Assembly: GCF_000314795.2 (NCBI RefSeq)
Contig: NZ_KB373314.1
Location: 186,001 to 250,000, forward strand
Source of the DNA: Streptococcus sp. F0442
GTDB taxonomy: Bacteria; Bacillota; Bacilli; Lactobacillales; Streptococcaceae
Length of the DNA: 64,000 bases
Direction of reading: 5' to 3'
The position numbers and the translations under genes are program-made. This document shows, piece by piece, positions 27,558-35,470 of this stretch. The notes under the pieces were generated by a model. It searched no databases. It had not been told where the DNA came from and saw only the letters and a program-made list of their open reading frames with translations. Every line of letters begins with the position of its first letter. The stretch's first letter is position 1.

Positions 27558-27593
27558 ACAATCCATTTCACCTCAAGTGAGTGGATTTTTTTG
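27558..27593 (+). terminator. Terminator after small peptide
   Basis: Stem AATCCA..TCAC/GTGA.TGGATT followed by TTTTTT. Confidence 0.8.
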
Positions 27594-27619
27594 TGTCCTG
27601 TTTATTTAGAAGAAAGCAA

Positions 27620-27787
27620 ATAGCAGGAGAGAGCTCAACGGTCTGAGATTGAAGACAAGTCGTATCAAAAACTTTCCTTAGGTGAGTACGGACGTCAGCG
27701 AACTTCTTCGAAGTTCCATGACTAATTATTGAGCCTAAGGTCTCAATAATTCCGAGTGCCTGAAACGTTATTGTTTCAGGCACTTTT
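27620..27787. repeat. Structured intergenic element with three hairpins
   Basis: This gene-free stretch holds the perfect palindrome GAACTTC-TTC-GAAGTTC (27700-27716), a 10-bp stem AATTATTGAG/CTCAATAATT (27724-27751) and a strong terminator GTGCCTGAAAC/GTTTCAGGCAC plus T-run (27756-27787). The dense folding resembles dispersed streptococcal repeats of the BOX type, but I cannot assign it to one. It may be a small RNA or a repeat remnant. Confidence 0.5.
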
Positions 27788-27853
27788 CCCACAGCGGAAA
27801 GTTTCGATATTTTATCACCTTATTCTACTTTATAATAGTTTATTTACATTCTA

Positions 27854-27877
27854 AGAGACCCTTGTGGTCTCTTTTTG
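27854..27877 (+). terminator. Isolated terminator
   Basis: AGAGACC/GGTCTCT with loop CTTGT and TTTTTG. No gene ends here except the structured element. Confidence 0.75.
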
Positions 27878-27907
27878 TGTATCTATTTCCCCTAGCTAGT
27901 GACTAAC

Positions 27908-27936
27908 TTGAACTTCAAACTGTATTTCGGTATGAT
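27908..27936 (+). promoter_or_regulatory. Promoter of immunity gene array
   Basis: TTGAAC-N17-TATGAT, giving a leader of roughly 150 bases before the first PoNi gene. I see no gene in that leader. Confidence 0.65.
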
Positions 27937-28093
27937 AGTAGGGAGTAGAACGACAGTTTATTTGTGTGGCCTGACTGAGTAATATACAAGGGGCTGTAAA
28001 ATAATTATCCAGTAGTGATTAATACAGAAGATATTTTTAAATTTTTTTGGTCACACAACGCGAAAAAAAGTTACAAATACCAAAAGGAGAAAA

Positions 28094-28828
28094 ATGATGA
28101 AAAGGGATAATATCTTTATAGAAGAAAAAATTAATGAACTCATTACATTTAATGAAATGATGATTAAAGAATGGTTACAAGAGTTAGACCAACTTAAGCA
28201 AGGGATTAATCCTTATAAACGTCCAATTGAAGAAGTTATTAGACTAACTAAAGAAGATATTTCTATTTATCAAGAAAGGAAAATGATAGCCACCTACACT
28301 GCAGGTTATCCTATTGAAAAATTCAAAGAAGAGTACCTTACATTTGTCGATAGCCTTGTCCCTGTTTGGCATAGTAATTCGGGATATGATGAGATGCTAT
28401 GGGCCCTTTCCATTGGTATTTTGTTAGAGATTGATGAAATGACTTTTGAAAAATTGGTAGATTTGGTAAGGAAAGATGATCCAGAGGACTATTTGATCGA
28501 TTACCTTATCCAGTCTCGTCATCCAGAATGGACAATTCGGATAAACTATAATTTCCCAAGACCTTATGGCTTTACCCGAAAGATTATAGAGGAAGAAAAT
28601 TCTGAACAGGCCCTCAAACTGCTGAAAGAATATGTAACTAAGAAATGGTATCCTGGACATCGGGATACTGGTTGGTATGACTTGCATAAGTACAACATTG
28701 ATAATTATTATGGCTACTGGTCTTTTGAATCAGGCGCGCTCTGCAAATTGAAGGAATTGGATTATAAACAGTTAGAAGGGCTTCCGTATTTTCCATATGA
28801 TTTGGTTGCGGAAGGTGGAATAGATTAA
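28094..28828 (+). CDS. PoNi-type (DUF1910/DUF1911) immunity protein
   Basis: A 244-aa cytoplasmic protein resembling the immunity proteins of PoNe-type DNase toxins delivered between bacteria. The N-terminal half is helical and charged, like DUF1910. The C-terminal half holds the typical GHRDTGWYDLHK..IDNYYGYWSFESGALCKLK and LPYFPYDLV. AAAAGGAGA precedes the start. A diverged paralogue follows 53 bases later. No cognate toxin is present in the window, so it may be an orphan immunity gene. The family call rests on recalled motifs. Confidence 0.8.
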   Translation: MMKRDNIFIEEKINELITFNEMMIKEWLQELDQLKQGINPYKRPIEEVIRLTKEDISIYQERKMIATYTAGYPIEKFKEEYLTFVDSLVPVWHSNSGYDEMLWALSIGILLEIDEMTFEKLVDLVRKDDPEDYLIDYLIQSRHPEWTIRINYNFPRPYGFTRKIIEEENSEQALKLLKEYVTKKWYPGHRDTGWYDLHKYNIDNYYGYWSFESGALCKLKELDYKQLEGLPYFPYDLVAEGGID

Positions 28829-28881
28829 GATGAACTACGGATCAATAGGATAAAGCACATATAAATCCATAGGAGTAAATA

Positions 28882-29625
28882 ATGATTTTAAGAGATGAAA
28901 TAACAACGAGCGATAAAATACTAAAAATAATTGATTTTGAAAAGAAAACAATAAACGAAAAGCAAGAAAAAATTCAAAATCTAATAAAAGATAATGAGGA
29001 AGGAGTTCAAAGATACAAGCTAACAAATGACAAAGTTATTGCAAATACAAAGAGGACAATTAAAGTATTAACTGAAAAAGTTCTAGTAGCTACCTATACG
29101 GCAGGTTATCCAATTGAAGATTTTAAGGAGGAATATATTAATTTTGTTAATAGCCTTCTTCCAGTTTGGCAGAGCAATTCTGGCTATCTTCAAATGATTT
29201 GGGCTCTTTCTATTGGTATTCTGTTAGAGATTGATGAGGAGATTTTTGATCAGTTAGTTAGCTTAGTCAAAAAGGATGATCCAGAGGATTATTTGATCGA
29301 TTACTTGATTCAATCTCGTCATCCAGAGTGGAAGATTCGATTGAATTATAATTTTCCAAAGCCTTATGGTTTTACCAGAAAAATTATTGAAGAAGAGGAT
29401 TCTGAACAGGCTCTAAAATTGCTTAAAGAATATGTGACCAAGAAATGGTATCCTGGACATCGGGATACTGGTTGGTATGACTTGCATAAAGAGAATATTG
29501 ATAATTATTATGGTTACTGGTCCTTTGAATCAGGCGCTCTCTGCAAATTGAAGAGATTGGATTATAAACAGTTAGAAGGACTTCCGTATTTTCCTTATGA
29601 CTTGGTTACTGAAGGAACGCTATAA
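28882..29625 (+). CDS. Second PoNi-type (DUF1910/DUF1911) immunity protein
   Basis: A 247-aa paralogue of the preceding gene. From residue 65 on the two are very similar, and the C-terminal third is almost identical even at the DNA level, while the first 55 residues are unrelated (here a Lys/Glu-rich, probably coiled-coil segment). This pattern fits immunity proteins that diversify specificity. GGAG lies upstream of the ATG. The two genes form a tandem array with the broken MORN-like gene. Confidence 0.8.
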   Translation: MILRDEITTSDKILKIIDFEKKTINEKQEKIQNLIKDNEEGVQRYKLTNDKVIANTKRTIKVLTEKVLVATYTAGYPIEDFKEEYINFVNSLLPVWQSNSGYLQMIWALSIGILLEIDEEIFDQLVSLVKKDDPEDYLIDYLIQSRHPEWKIRLNYNFPKPYGFTRKIIEEEDSEQALKLLKEYVTKKWYPGHRDTGWYDLHKENIDNYYGYWSFESGALCKLKRLDYKQLEGLPYFPYDLVTEGTL

Positions 29626-29646
29626 AATGAATTCTAAGGTTGAAAA

Positions 29647-30126
29647 ATGATGGAAGATAAGATTTTAACAAAAGAAGAAGTGCTTCAAAATGGTATTTGT
29701 TTTGAAGAAGAGCTTGATTGGGGTGGATGGTATTGTTAGCAGATTGTTTCTGAGAATGAATCTGGCGAAGAAATTCCATTTACAGGTTTAGCTTATGATT
29801 TATACCCAGATGGTAAATTAGAGTATTATGGCTATATTAAAGATGGGCTCCGTCATGGAATGAATGTATGGTTTTATCCTAATGGAAATATTGAAAGCAT
29901 CAATCCTCAAGATTGCGGTGCGGCTGATGGGCTTCAAAAGAAATACTATGAAAACGGCGCATTAAAATCACAGACATATTGTGTTTTAGGGGCAAGAGTA
30001 ACTTATATTGAGTACGATGAGGCTGGCCATATTATCGATGAAAAATTAGAACCGACTGAGGCAGATATTGAGAGAGCAAGGAAGTGGGGTGTTGATTTAT
30101 CGAAACGAGACATGACTTTGAAATAG
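29647..30126 (+). pseudogene. MORN/YwqK-like antitoxin gene broken by a nonsense codon
   Basis: One continuous frame encodes about 159 residues with MORN-variant repeats (YDLYPDGKLEYYGYIKDGLRHG, then FYPNGNIES and YYENGALKS). A TAG at 29737-29739 cuts it after residue 30 (GGWYC-stop-QIV), probably a CAG to TAG change. The rest from the ATG at 29860 stays open but has no ribosome site. YwqK-type proteins serve as antitoxins or immunity factors in polymorphic toxin loci, which fits the neighbours. Sequencing error is the alternative to real decay. Confidence 0.75.
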
Positions 30127-30137
30127 AACAAAATCGA

Positions 30138-30776
30138 TTGAGGTCTCAGATTGACTTAACGAATCATTTCATTCCCTCTGGTATCCAATATGTGGCAGGA
30201 GTGGACCTTGCTTATTGGAAAGAAGGAGACAAGGAATATGGTGTCGCTTGTATCGTTGTGATCAACCGTAAAACTATGGAAGTGTTGGAGGAAGTGAGTT
30301 ACTCTGACGAAATCCATGTTCCTTATCTTCCTAGTTATTTAGCTTTTCGAGAGTTACCTTTGATTTTAGAGGCAGTAAAACTTTTAGGTGTTATACCAGA
30401 TTTGTATATGTTTGATGGAAATGGATATTTGCATCCGCGCAATATGGGGATAGCGACACACGCTTCTTTCTACTTAAATAAGCCGACGATTGGCGTCGCT
30501 AAAAACTATTACCATATTGACGGCGCACAATATACCGTCCCTGAAAATCGTGAGGGAGCTTATACAAATATTGTAAAAGACGGTGAAATTTATGGGCAAG
30601 TTTTACGGACTCATCAAGATGTCAAACCAATCTGTATTTCTTGTGGGAATTGGATTGATCTGGAAACAACCCGGGAATTTGTTTTAGAATTTGTGACAAA
30701 AGATAGCAGATTACCAATCACAACACGATTCGCTGATATCATGACACACCGGGAAAGAAATAAGAGAAAAATTTGA
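30138..30776 (+). CDS. nfi: Endonuclease V
   Basis: Nicks DNA (or RNA) one base 3' of deoxyinosine. About 212 aa with the family residues: first aspartate in YVAGVDLAYW, glutamate in AFRELPLILEA and aspartate in DLYMFDGNGYLHPRNMGIATHASF. The start is unclear: the nearest candidate is a TTG (LRSQIDL) without a ribosome site. The frame continues upstream, in phase with family-like residues (EIEQNRLRSQ), into the 3' end of the preceding broken gene, without any ATG/GTG. It may be 5'-truncated or use translational coupling. Confidence 0.82.
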   Translation: MRSQIDLTNHFIPSGIQYVAGVDLAYWKEGDKEYGVACIVVINRKTMEVLEEVSYSDEIHVPYLPSYLAFRELPLILEAVKLLGVIPDLYMFDGNGYLHPRNMGIATHASFYLNKPTIGVAKNYYHIDGAQYTVPENREGAYTNIVKDGEIYGQVLRTHQDVKPICISCGNWIDLETTREFVLEFVTKDSRLPITTRFADIMTHRERNKRKI

Positions 30777-30794
30777 AATCAGATTGGAGAAAAT

Positions 30795-30995
30795 ATGAGT
30801 AACAAAGTATCAATTATGCAAGAAATGTTTAAAAAAGAGGGTTCAGATGAACTTGTTCCTGCTGTAACCATTATATTGGATGGCCAAATTAGAAATATCA
30901 TCGACGCCCTTTCAGAACAGAATGGTTATGAAGGCTATCCAGAGGCTATTTCAGAAATTCTTTTCAAAGGGATAGAAGGTATGATAAAAAAATAA
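30795..30995 (+). CDS. Small unknown protein
   Basis: A 66-aa protein I do not recognise, mildly acidic, with a central predicted strand (VPAVTIILDGQIRNIIDAL) and a C-terminal helix (YPEAISEILFKGIEGMIKK). TTGGAGAA precedes the ATG. It lies 18 bases after endonuclease V and could share its transcript. The hydrophobic/charged alternation might suit a small DNA-binding or antitoxin fold, but that is a guess. Confidence 0.6.
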   Translation: MSNKVSIMQEMFKKEGSDELVPAVTIILDGQIRNIIDALSEQNGYEGYPEAISEILFKGIEGMIKK

Positions 30996-31055
30996 ATCGG
31001 GCAAATCGTGTCTAGACTATGCGGAAGAATATTCTTGGAGAAGTGGGCTCCTTGA

Positions 31056-31068
31056 TATAATAAAGGAG
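31056..31068 (+). promoter_or_regulatory. -10 and ribosome site of ankyrin gene
   Basis: TGATATAAT (extended -10) is directly followed by AAAGGAG, which lies 7 bases before the ATG at 31076. It decides that start over the ATG at 31070, which would be only 1-2 bases from AAGGAG. Confidence 0.55.
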
Positions 31069-31075
31069 TATGAAT

Positions 31076-31633
31076 ATGGTAGAAATAATGAGAGTTTATG
31101 ATTTAGAGTCGTCTATTAGAAATGCAGATTTAAAATCATTTCAGAAATACTATAATGGGGAGATTCATCAAGAATTTACAAATGATAGTCTTTCTATGTT
31201 AGAGTTACTATATACCGAATCTAGTAATTATCCTGATAGAATGCAAATTGCAGAATATTTGATTCATCAAGGAATTGATGTAAATCATCAATCAAAAAGA
31301 ATGAGCACTGCTCTTCACTTACTTTTAGGTTCTGCAAAAGCAAATTGGCCTGCTGATCCAAAATATCTCTTTGAGGAAGCAGAATTTCTTATACAGAATG
31401 GAGCAGATGTGAATGTGAAGGATTCTCATGGTGGAACACCTCTATCATATGCAATTGCAACATTGAAAGCCTCTACTGAAGATTTACTTCCTTTGTACAA
31501 AGCTCTTTTAAACGCTGGGGCATATGTATATGAACGTTCAAGGGGAACTTCGTGTATAGAATTGACAAAGAAATTTCCTTGGAGAGCAGATTTACTTCCC
31601 TTGCTGGAGGACTATCAGAGAAAATCACAATGA
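31076..31633 (+). CDS. Ankyrin-repeat protein
   Basis: A 185-aa soluble protein with three ankyrin-like repeats, e.g. EYLIHQGIDVNHQSKRMSTALHLLL, FLIQNGADVNVKDSHGGTPLSYAI and LLNAGAYVYERSRGTSCIEL. Ankyrin proteins of this size are common among immunity genes beside contact-dependent or secreted toxins. Its position after the two PoNi genes and the MORN remnant supports that role by context only. Confidence 0.78.
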   Translation: MVEIMRVYDLESSIRNADLKSFQKYYNGEIHQEFTNDSLSMLELLYTESSNYPDRMQIAEYLIHQGIDVNHQSKRMSTALHLLLGSAKANWPADPKYLFEEAEFLIQNGADVNVKDSHGGTPLSYAIATLKASTEDLLPLYKALLNAGAYVYERSRGTSCIELTKKFPWRADLLPLLEDYQRKSQ

Positions 31634-31646
31634 TTGTAGTGATTTT
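31621..31646 (+). terminator. Weak hairpin at end of ankyrin gene
   Basis: AAAATCAC/GTGATTTT stem overlaps the stop codon; no T-run beyond the stem. Confidence 0.4.
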
Positions 31647-31676
31647 GCTACTTCCAGAAAAGGAGTAAAGTAAAAT

Positions 31677-31772
31677 TTGATAAATTCTGACAACGGTTTA
31701 GCCTTTCTAACAATTGTTCAGAAGTCTTTGCAAGGAACAGATATGAGCTTGAAGATAGAAGTACCGGAGTAA
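31677..31772 (+). pseudogene. Short reading frame, possible gene remnant
   Basis: TTG-initiated 31-residue frame (LINSDNGLAFLTIVQKSLQG...EVPE) with AAAGGAG 11 bases upstream. It looks like the C-terminus of a globular protein rather than a free peptide. I cannot identify the family. The surrounding 31634-31852 holds nothing else I can name. Confidence 0.3.
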
Positions 31773-31852
31773 TACAAAACCCCCTTGTTTAATCGAAATA
31801 GTTTGTGTAAAAAACTAAGAATTGATTGATCGCTAAAAATAGATAGGAGTAT

Positions 31853-32788
31853 ATGAATCGAATGAAATACCTAAAGGTCCTCAGCTTTCGAACTAAGGTG
31901 ATTATGGGTTTGGCTTTGTTAGCTCTCTTTACCTACTCAGCTTATTCCTACGCCTGGCCTAAATATGTTCAGTGGAAGGAAGACTATGAAGTACAGATTG
32001 TTAAAACAAAGGTGGAAAGAATAGAAACTTTTGGATCTCAGAATCGCTATGTATACTATAAAACAAAGAACTCAATTCCGGCAGATGTTTTATCCAATCA
32101 CTTTGTCACAAGTAATGCAAAATTTGTTGGCATAGGGAACAGTCGGTTAGTTGAATTATCCGTAAACGTCTATGATCTCAATCATATAAACAATCCTCCG
32201 AAGAGAATTGATGTTGTTAAACTTATACAAAAATATAATCAGGATTATAAATTGGATTTTTACTCGACAAGAGATTATACAGTTAACGGGATAGATTATT
32301 TAGTTTTTTCCATAACGAATAAGGAAAACAAGGAAGATAAGAAAGAGATTGCTTTAGATGTTGATACAGAGCAGATAGGAGTGGCACTTCCTGAAGACAA
32401 GTTAATGGAACAAGCAAAAAGTAGTAATAAAGTTTTTGCTTTCTTTTACACTAATTTAGATAATATTATAGAAAATAACGGAATTACGGGGTCGTTTTAT
32501 CTAAGCTATAATAAAAATAAAAACGGATTGAAGAATGACTCTTTCAATTTTATCAAAGAGTTTCCAGAAATCTTTGATAAATTAGAAAAAGGAGGACGGA
32601 TTGTAGTTCGCAAAGGAGAATACAATGATCCGGAAGCTATTTTTCAAGATATGCGCCATTGGTTTGCACCAATTGGTCAGGATAAATTAGATGTTATTGC
32701 AACAGATCCAAAAACAAATGAGCAAACTCCGATCCATACGTATAAAGAATACAGGGAGTGGTACGAAAAACATCGAGATCACTTATAG
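31853..32788 (+). CDS. Unrecognised membrane-anchored protein
   Basis: A 311-aa protein with one N-terminal membrane segment (about residues 15-35, VIMGLALLALFTYSAYSYAW) and a large, charged extracytoplasmic region rich in Lys, Asn and Asp. It is not a cleavable signal as far as I can see. I recognise no domain. AGGAG lies 3 bases before ATG 31853, and a second ATG at 31862 has better spacing, so either start is possible. AT-rich like the preceding accessory genes. Confidence 0.65.
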   Translation: MNRMKYLKVLSFRTKVIMGLALLALFTYSAYSYAWPKYVQWKEDYEVQIVKTKVERIETFGSQNRYVYYKTKNSIPADVLSNHFVTSNAKFVGIGNSRLVELSVNVYDLNHINNPPKRIDVVKLIQKYNQDYKLDFYSTRDYTVNGIDYLVFSITNKENKEDKKEIALDVDTEQIGVALPEDKLMEQAKSSNKVFAFFYTNLDNIIENNGITGSFYLSYNKNKNGLKNDSFNFIKEFPEIFDKLEKGGRIVVRKGEYNDPEAIFQDMRHWFAPIGQDKLDVIATDPKTNEQTPIHTYKEYREWYEKHRDHL

Positions 32789-32820
32789 TTTTTAGAATTT
32801 TAACAGTTAGGACAAAACAC

Positions 32821-33546
32821 ATGCAATATTATTTTATTGGTGGCCTAGGTAGCAATAGCTACCATCTGGCTCCGCTTATTGAAGAGCTTGGCTTTCCTGT
32901 GACCTTTCTAGATCCCTACGGGGAAATGATTCAGACAGAAAAAGATCTCCATGCTTGGTTTCAAGGTCAGATTGGCCAGGCGGAAGAGATCTGTTTATTG
33001 GGGCATTCTTTGGGTGGAGATTTGGCTCGTTATCTTGCTGCAGCGTTCCCTCAGATCCAGGCTCTGATTCTCTTGGATGGGGGCTATCTGGATATGGAAA
33101 AGATCCTGCCTCTTGAAGAAGAACTAGAAGGTACATCGTCCTTCATGCAGCAGCAAGTCTTTTCGACATTGGAAGAAGCCGTGTTAGCAGAATTCGGTGA
33201 TGGAGCAGATCCTACTCCTATAGCGCGAAAAGCAGTAGAGGCTAGCACTCGCTGGAATCCAGCGAGTGAACAATATGAATTAAATCTGGATCTAGAAAAG
33301 GTCTTGGCCTTATTGCGTCTACGGCGTCAGATCAAGACTTACCAGATTCCACTTTCGGACCAGTCTGTCCTCTTTATTGGCCCTCGATACCAAGAAGAAC
33401 CTGAATGGAGGAAAGTAGCTCTGAATCAACTAGATCCCAAGATCAAGCAAGTCTTGCTAGAAGGCTTGGGGCACGAACTGTATACAGAGGCACCAGAAAT
33501 TGTAGCTAGAGAAGTCAACAATTGGCTCCAAAATGTTCATAAATAA
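32821..33546 (+). CDS. Alpha/beta-fold hydrolase
   Basis: A 241-aa cytoplasmic hydrolase. The nucleophile elbow is LLGHSLGGDL (GHSLGG), with a late GLGHELY supplying the likely histidine and the aspartate between them. I chose ATG 32821 (MQYYFIGGLGSN), where the oxyanion-loop strand begins; a longer frame overlaps the previous gene and is a shadow. The substrate is unknown. It is followed by a strong terminator. Confidence 0.82.
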   Translation: MQYYFIGGLGSNSYHLAPLIEELGFPVTFLDPYGEMIQTEKDLHAWFQGQIGQAEEICLLGHSLGGDLARYLAAAFPQIQALILLDGGYLDMEKILPLEEELEGTSSFMQQQVFSTLEEAVLAEFGDGADPTPIARKAVEASTRWNPASEQYELNLDLEKVLALLRLRRQIKTYQIPLSDQSVLFIGPRYQEEPEWRKVALNQLDPKIKQVLLEGLGHELYTEAPEIVAREVNNWLQNVHK

Positions 33547-33582
33547 AACCTGTTTCTCTGTTTGAAACAGGTTTTATTCTTG
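33545..33582 (+). terminator. Terminator after hydrolase
   Basis: Perfect 12-bp stem AAAACCTGTTTC/GAAACAGGTTTT. Confidence 0.9.
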
Positions 33583-33619
33583 TAATTTCCGAACATTATT
33601 TCCTATAAAATCATTCCCG

Positions 33620-33648
33620 TTGCATTAAGTCCGTATCTTTGATATAAT
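33620..33648 (+). promoter_or_regulatory. guaC promoter
   Basis: TTGCAT-N17-TATAAT, leaving a leader of about 75 bases before guaC. Confidence 0.75.
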
Positions 33649-33730
33649 CTATCAAGGAAACGTCAAGAGACGTAGCGATGCGCTTGTGTGCATAGGTAGG
33701 TCAATTTTTAGAAAAGAGATTTTTCAATCT

Positions 33731-34714
33731 ATGTTAAATGAATTTCCTATTTTCGACTATGAAGATATCCAGTTGATTCCCAACAAATGTATCATCAATA
33801 GCCGGTCTGAAGCAGACACGACCATTCAATTTGGAAAGCATACCTTCAAGCTACCAGTTGTTCCAGCTAATATGCAGACGATCTTGGATGAGAATGTAGC
33901 AGAGCAGTTGGCACGTGGTGGTTATTTCTACATCATGCACCGCTTTGATGAAGCAGGTCGGATTCCTTTTGTCAAACGCATGCATGAGCAGGGTTTGATC
34001 GCTTCGATTTCGGTCGGTGTTAAAGAATACGAATACGACTTTGTGAGTCAATTGAAGGCAGATGCGCCTGAGTACATTACCATTGATATCGCACATGGTC
34101 ATGCGGATAGTGTCATTCGAATGATCCAACACATCAAGAAAGAATTACCAGATACCTTTGTCATTGCTGGAAATGTCGGAACACCTGAGGCTGTTCGTGA
34201 ATTGGAAAATGCGGGAGCTGATGCGACTAAGGTCGGAATCGGCCCTGGTAAGGTTTGTATCACCAAAGTTAAGACTGGATTTGGTACAGGTGGTTGGCAA
34301 TTGGCTGCCCTTCGCTGGTGCTCAAAAGCAGCGCGTAAGCCAATCATTGCGGACGGTGGGATTCGGACCCATGGCGATATCGCCAAATCGATTCGTTTCG
34401 GGGCGTCTATGGTCATGATCGGTTCTCTCTTTGCAGGTCATATCGAAAGTCCTGGTAAAACAGTCGAAATCGATGGAGAGTCTTTTAAAGAGTACTATGG
34501 ATCTGCTTCAGAGTACCAAAAAGGTGCTTATAAAAACGTCGAAGGCAAGAAGATTTTATTGCCTGCCAAGGGTCATTTGCAAGATACCTTGACAGAAATG
34601 GAACAAGATTTGCAAAGTTCGATCTCTTATGCTGGTGGCCGGAGATTAGCAGATTTGAAACATGTTGACTATGTGATCGTTAAGAATTCCATCTGGAATG
34701 GCGATGCACACTAA
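33731..34714 (+). CDS. guaC: GMP reductase
   Basis: NADPH-dependent deamination of GMP to IMP, returning guanine nucleotides to the purine pool. 327 aa from [15 protein letters not shown], the start shared with the pneumococcal enzyme; 15 extra upstream in-frame residues are rejected. Motifs: the IMPDH/GMPR barrel, the catalytic-cysteine loop [16 protein letters not shown] and [14 protein letters not shown]. No terminator separates it from the purine riboswitch that follows, so read-through from guaC could feed xpt-pbuX. Confidence 0.95.
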   Translation: MLNEFPIFDYEDIQLIPNKCIINSRSEADTTIQFGKHTFKLPVVPANMQTILDENVAEQLARGGYFYIMHRFDEAGRIPFVKRMHEQGLIASISVGVKEYEYDFVSQLKADAPEYITIDIAHGHADSVIRMIQHIKKELPDTFVIAGNVGTPEAVRELENAGADATKVGIGPGKVCITKVKTGFGTGGWQLAALRWCSKAARKPIIADGGIRTHGDIAKSIRFGASMVMIGSLFAGHIESPGKTVEIDGESFKEYYGSASEYQKGAYKNVEGKKILLPAKGHLQDTLTEMEQDLQSSISYAGGRRLADLKHVDYVIVKNSIWNGDAH

Positions 34715-34719
34715 TTGAA

Positions 34720-34788
34720 TTACTTATTTATTTCACGAATGGGCGTGATGTTTCTACAAGGTGCCGGAACACCTAACAATAAGTAAGT
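34720..34788 (+). ncRNA. Purine (guanine-type) riboswitch aptamer
   Basis: P1 TTACTTATT pairs with AATAAGTAA. P2 is TCACG/CGTGA with loop containing GGG, J2/3 is GTTTCTAC, P3 is AGGTG/CACCT with loop CCGGAA, and J3/1 is AACAAT. The loop GG and CC can kiss as in classical purine aptamers, and the C in J3/1 predicts guanine (or xanthine/hypoxanthine) rather than adenine. J1/2 differs from the Bacillus consensus. It lies just upstream of xpt-pbuX. Confidence 0.8.
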
Positions 34789-34818
34789 CGAGATAAATCC
34801 TTTTGTTAGAGGATATTC

Positions 34819-34843
34819 AAGGCTTGCTTTGCAGGCCTTTTTG
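34819..34843 (+). terminator. Riboswitch expression-platform terminator
   Basis: AAGGCtTGC-TTT-GCAgGCCTT followed by TTT, between the aptamer and xpt. It is the probable off-state when purine is bound. Confidence 0.75.
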
Positions 34844-34888
34844 TGTTTTGTGAAGAAGTAACGGATTTTATAGAAAGTAGGAGGAAGT

Positions 34889-35470
34889 ATGAAATTACTT
34901 GAAGAACGCATCTTAAAAGATGGCAACGTTTTAGGTGAGAATATCCTCAAGGTGGACTCCTTTTTGACCCACCAAGTGGATTTCAAACTCATGAAAGAAA
35001 TTGGCCAGACCTTTGCGGACCGGTTCAAAGATGCGGGTATTACCAAAGTCGTCACCATTGAAGCATCTGGGATCGCGCCAGCCCTTTATGTAGCAGAAGC
35101 ACTGGATGTCCCTATGATTTTTGCGAAGAAAGCGAAAAACATCACCATGAATGAGGGGATTTTGACAGCTGAGGTTTATTCCTTCACCAAGCAAGTCACC
35201 AGTACGGTTTCAATTGCTGGTAAATTCTTAGATCCAGCGGATAAGGTTTTGATCATTGATGATTTCCTTGCAAATGGCCAAGCAGCTAAGGGCTTGATTC
35301 AGATCATCGAACAAGCTGGTGCTCAAGTGGAAGCCGTTGGAATCGTCATTGAAAAATCCTTCCAAGATGGACGGGGATTATTAGAAGAGTTGGGATTTCC
35401 AGTTGTATCCCTCGCGCGTTTGGACCGTTTTGAAAATGGTCAGGTTGTATTTAAGGAGGCAGACATCTAA
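34889..35470 (+). CDS. xpt: Xanthine phosphoribosyltransferase
   Basis: Converts xanthine and PRPP to XMP in purine salvage. At 193 aa it is the standard size. The PRPP-binding loop is [17 protein letters not shown], and the N-terminal [23 protein letters not shown] is diagnostic. AGGAGG precedes the ATG. Its stop overlaps the pbuX start (ATGA-like coupling), forming a two-gene operon under the riboswitch. Confidence 0.96.
   Translation: MKLLEERILKDGNVLGENILKVDSFLTHQVDFKLMKEIGQTFADRFKDAGITKVVTIEASGIAPALYVAEALDVPMIFAKKAKNITMNEGILTAEVYSFTKQVTSTVSIAGKFLDPADKVLIIDDFLANGQAAKGLIQIIEQAGAQVEAVGIVIEKSFQDGRGLLEELGFPVVSLARLDRFENGQVVFKEADI

Noticed and set aside
27568..27792. Minus-strand 74-codon frame over the structured element
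   Set aside because: It runs through three perfect hairpins and a terminator, has no ribosome site and no protein-like conservation pattern; structure explains the sequence.
33655..33730. Riboswitch in the guaC leader
   Set aside because: Only about 75 bases and no purine-aptamer core (no TTTCTAC with two kissing loops); nothing supported.
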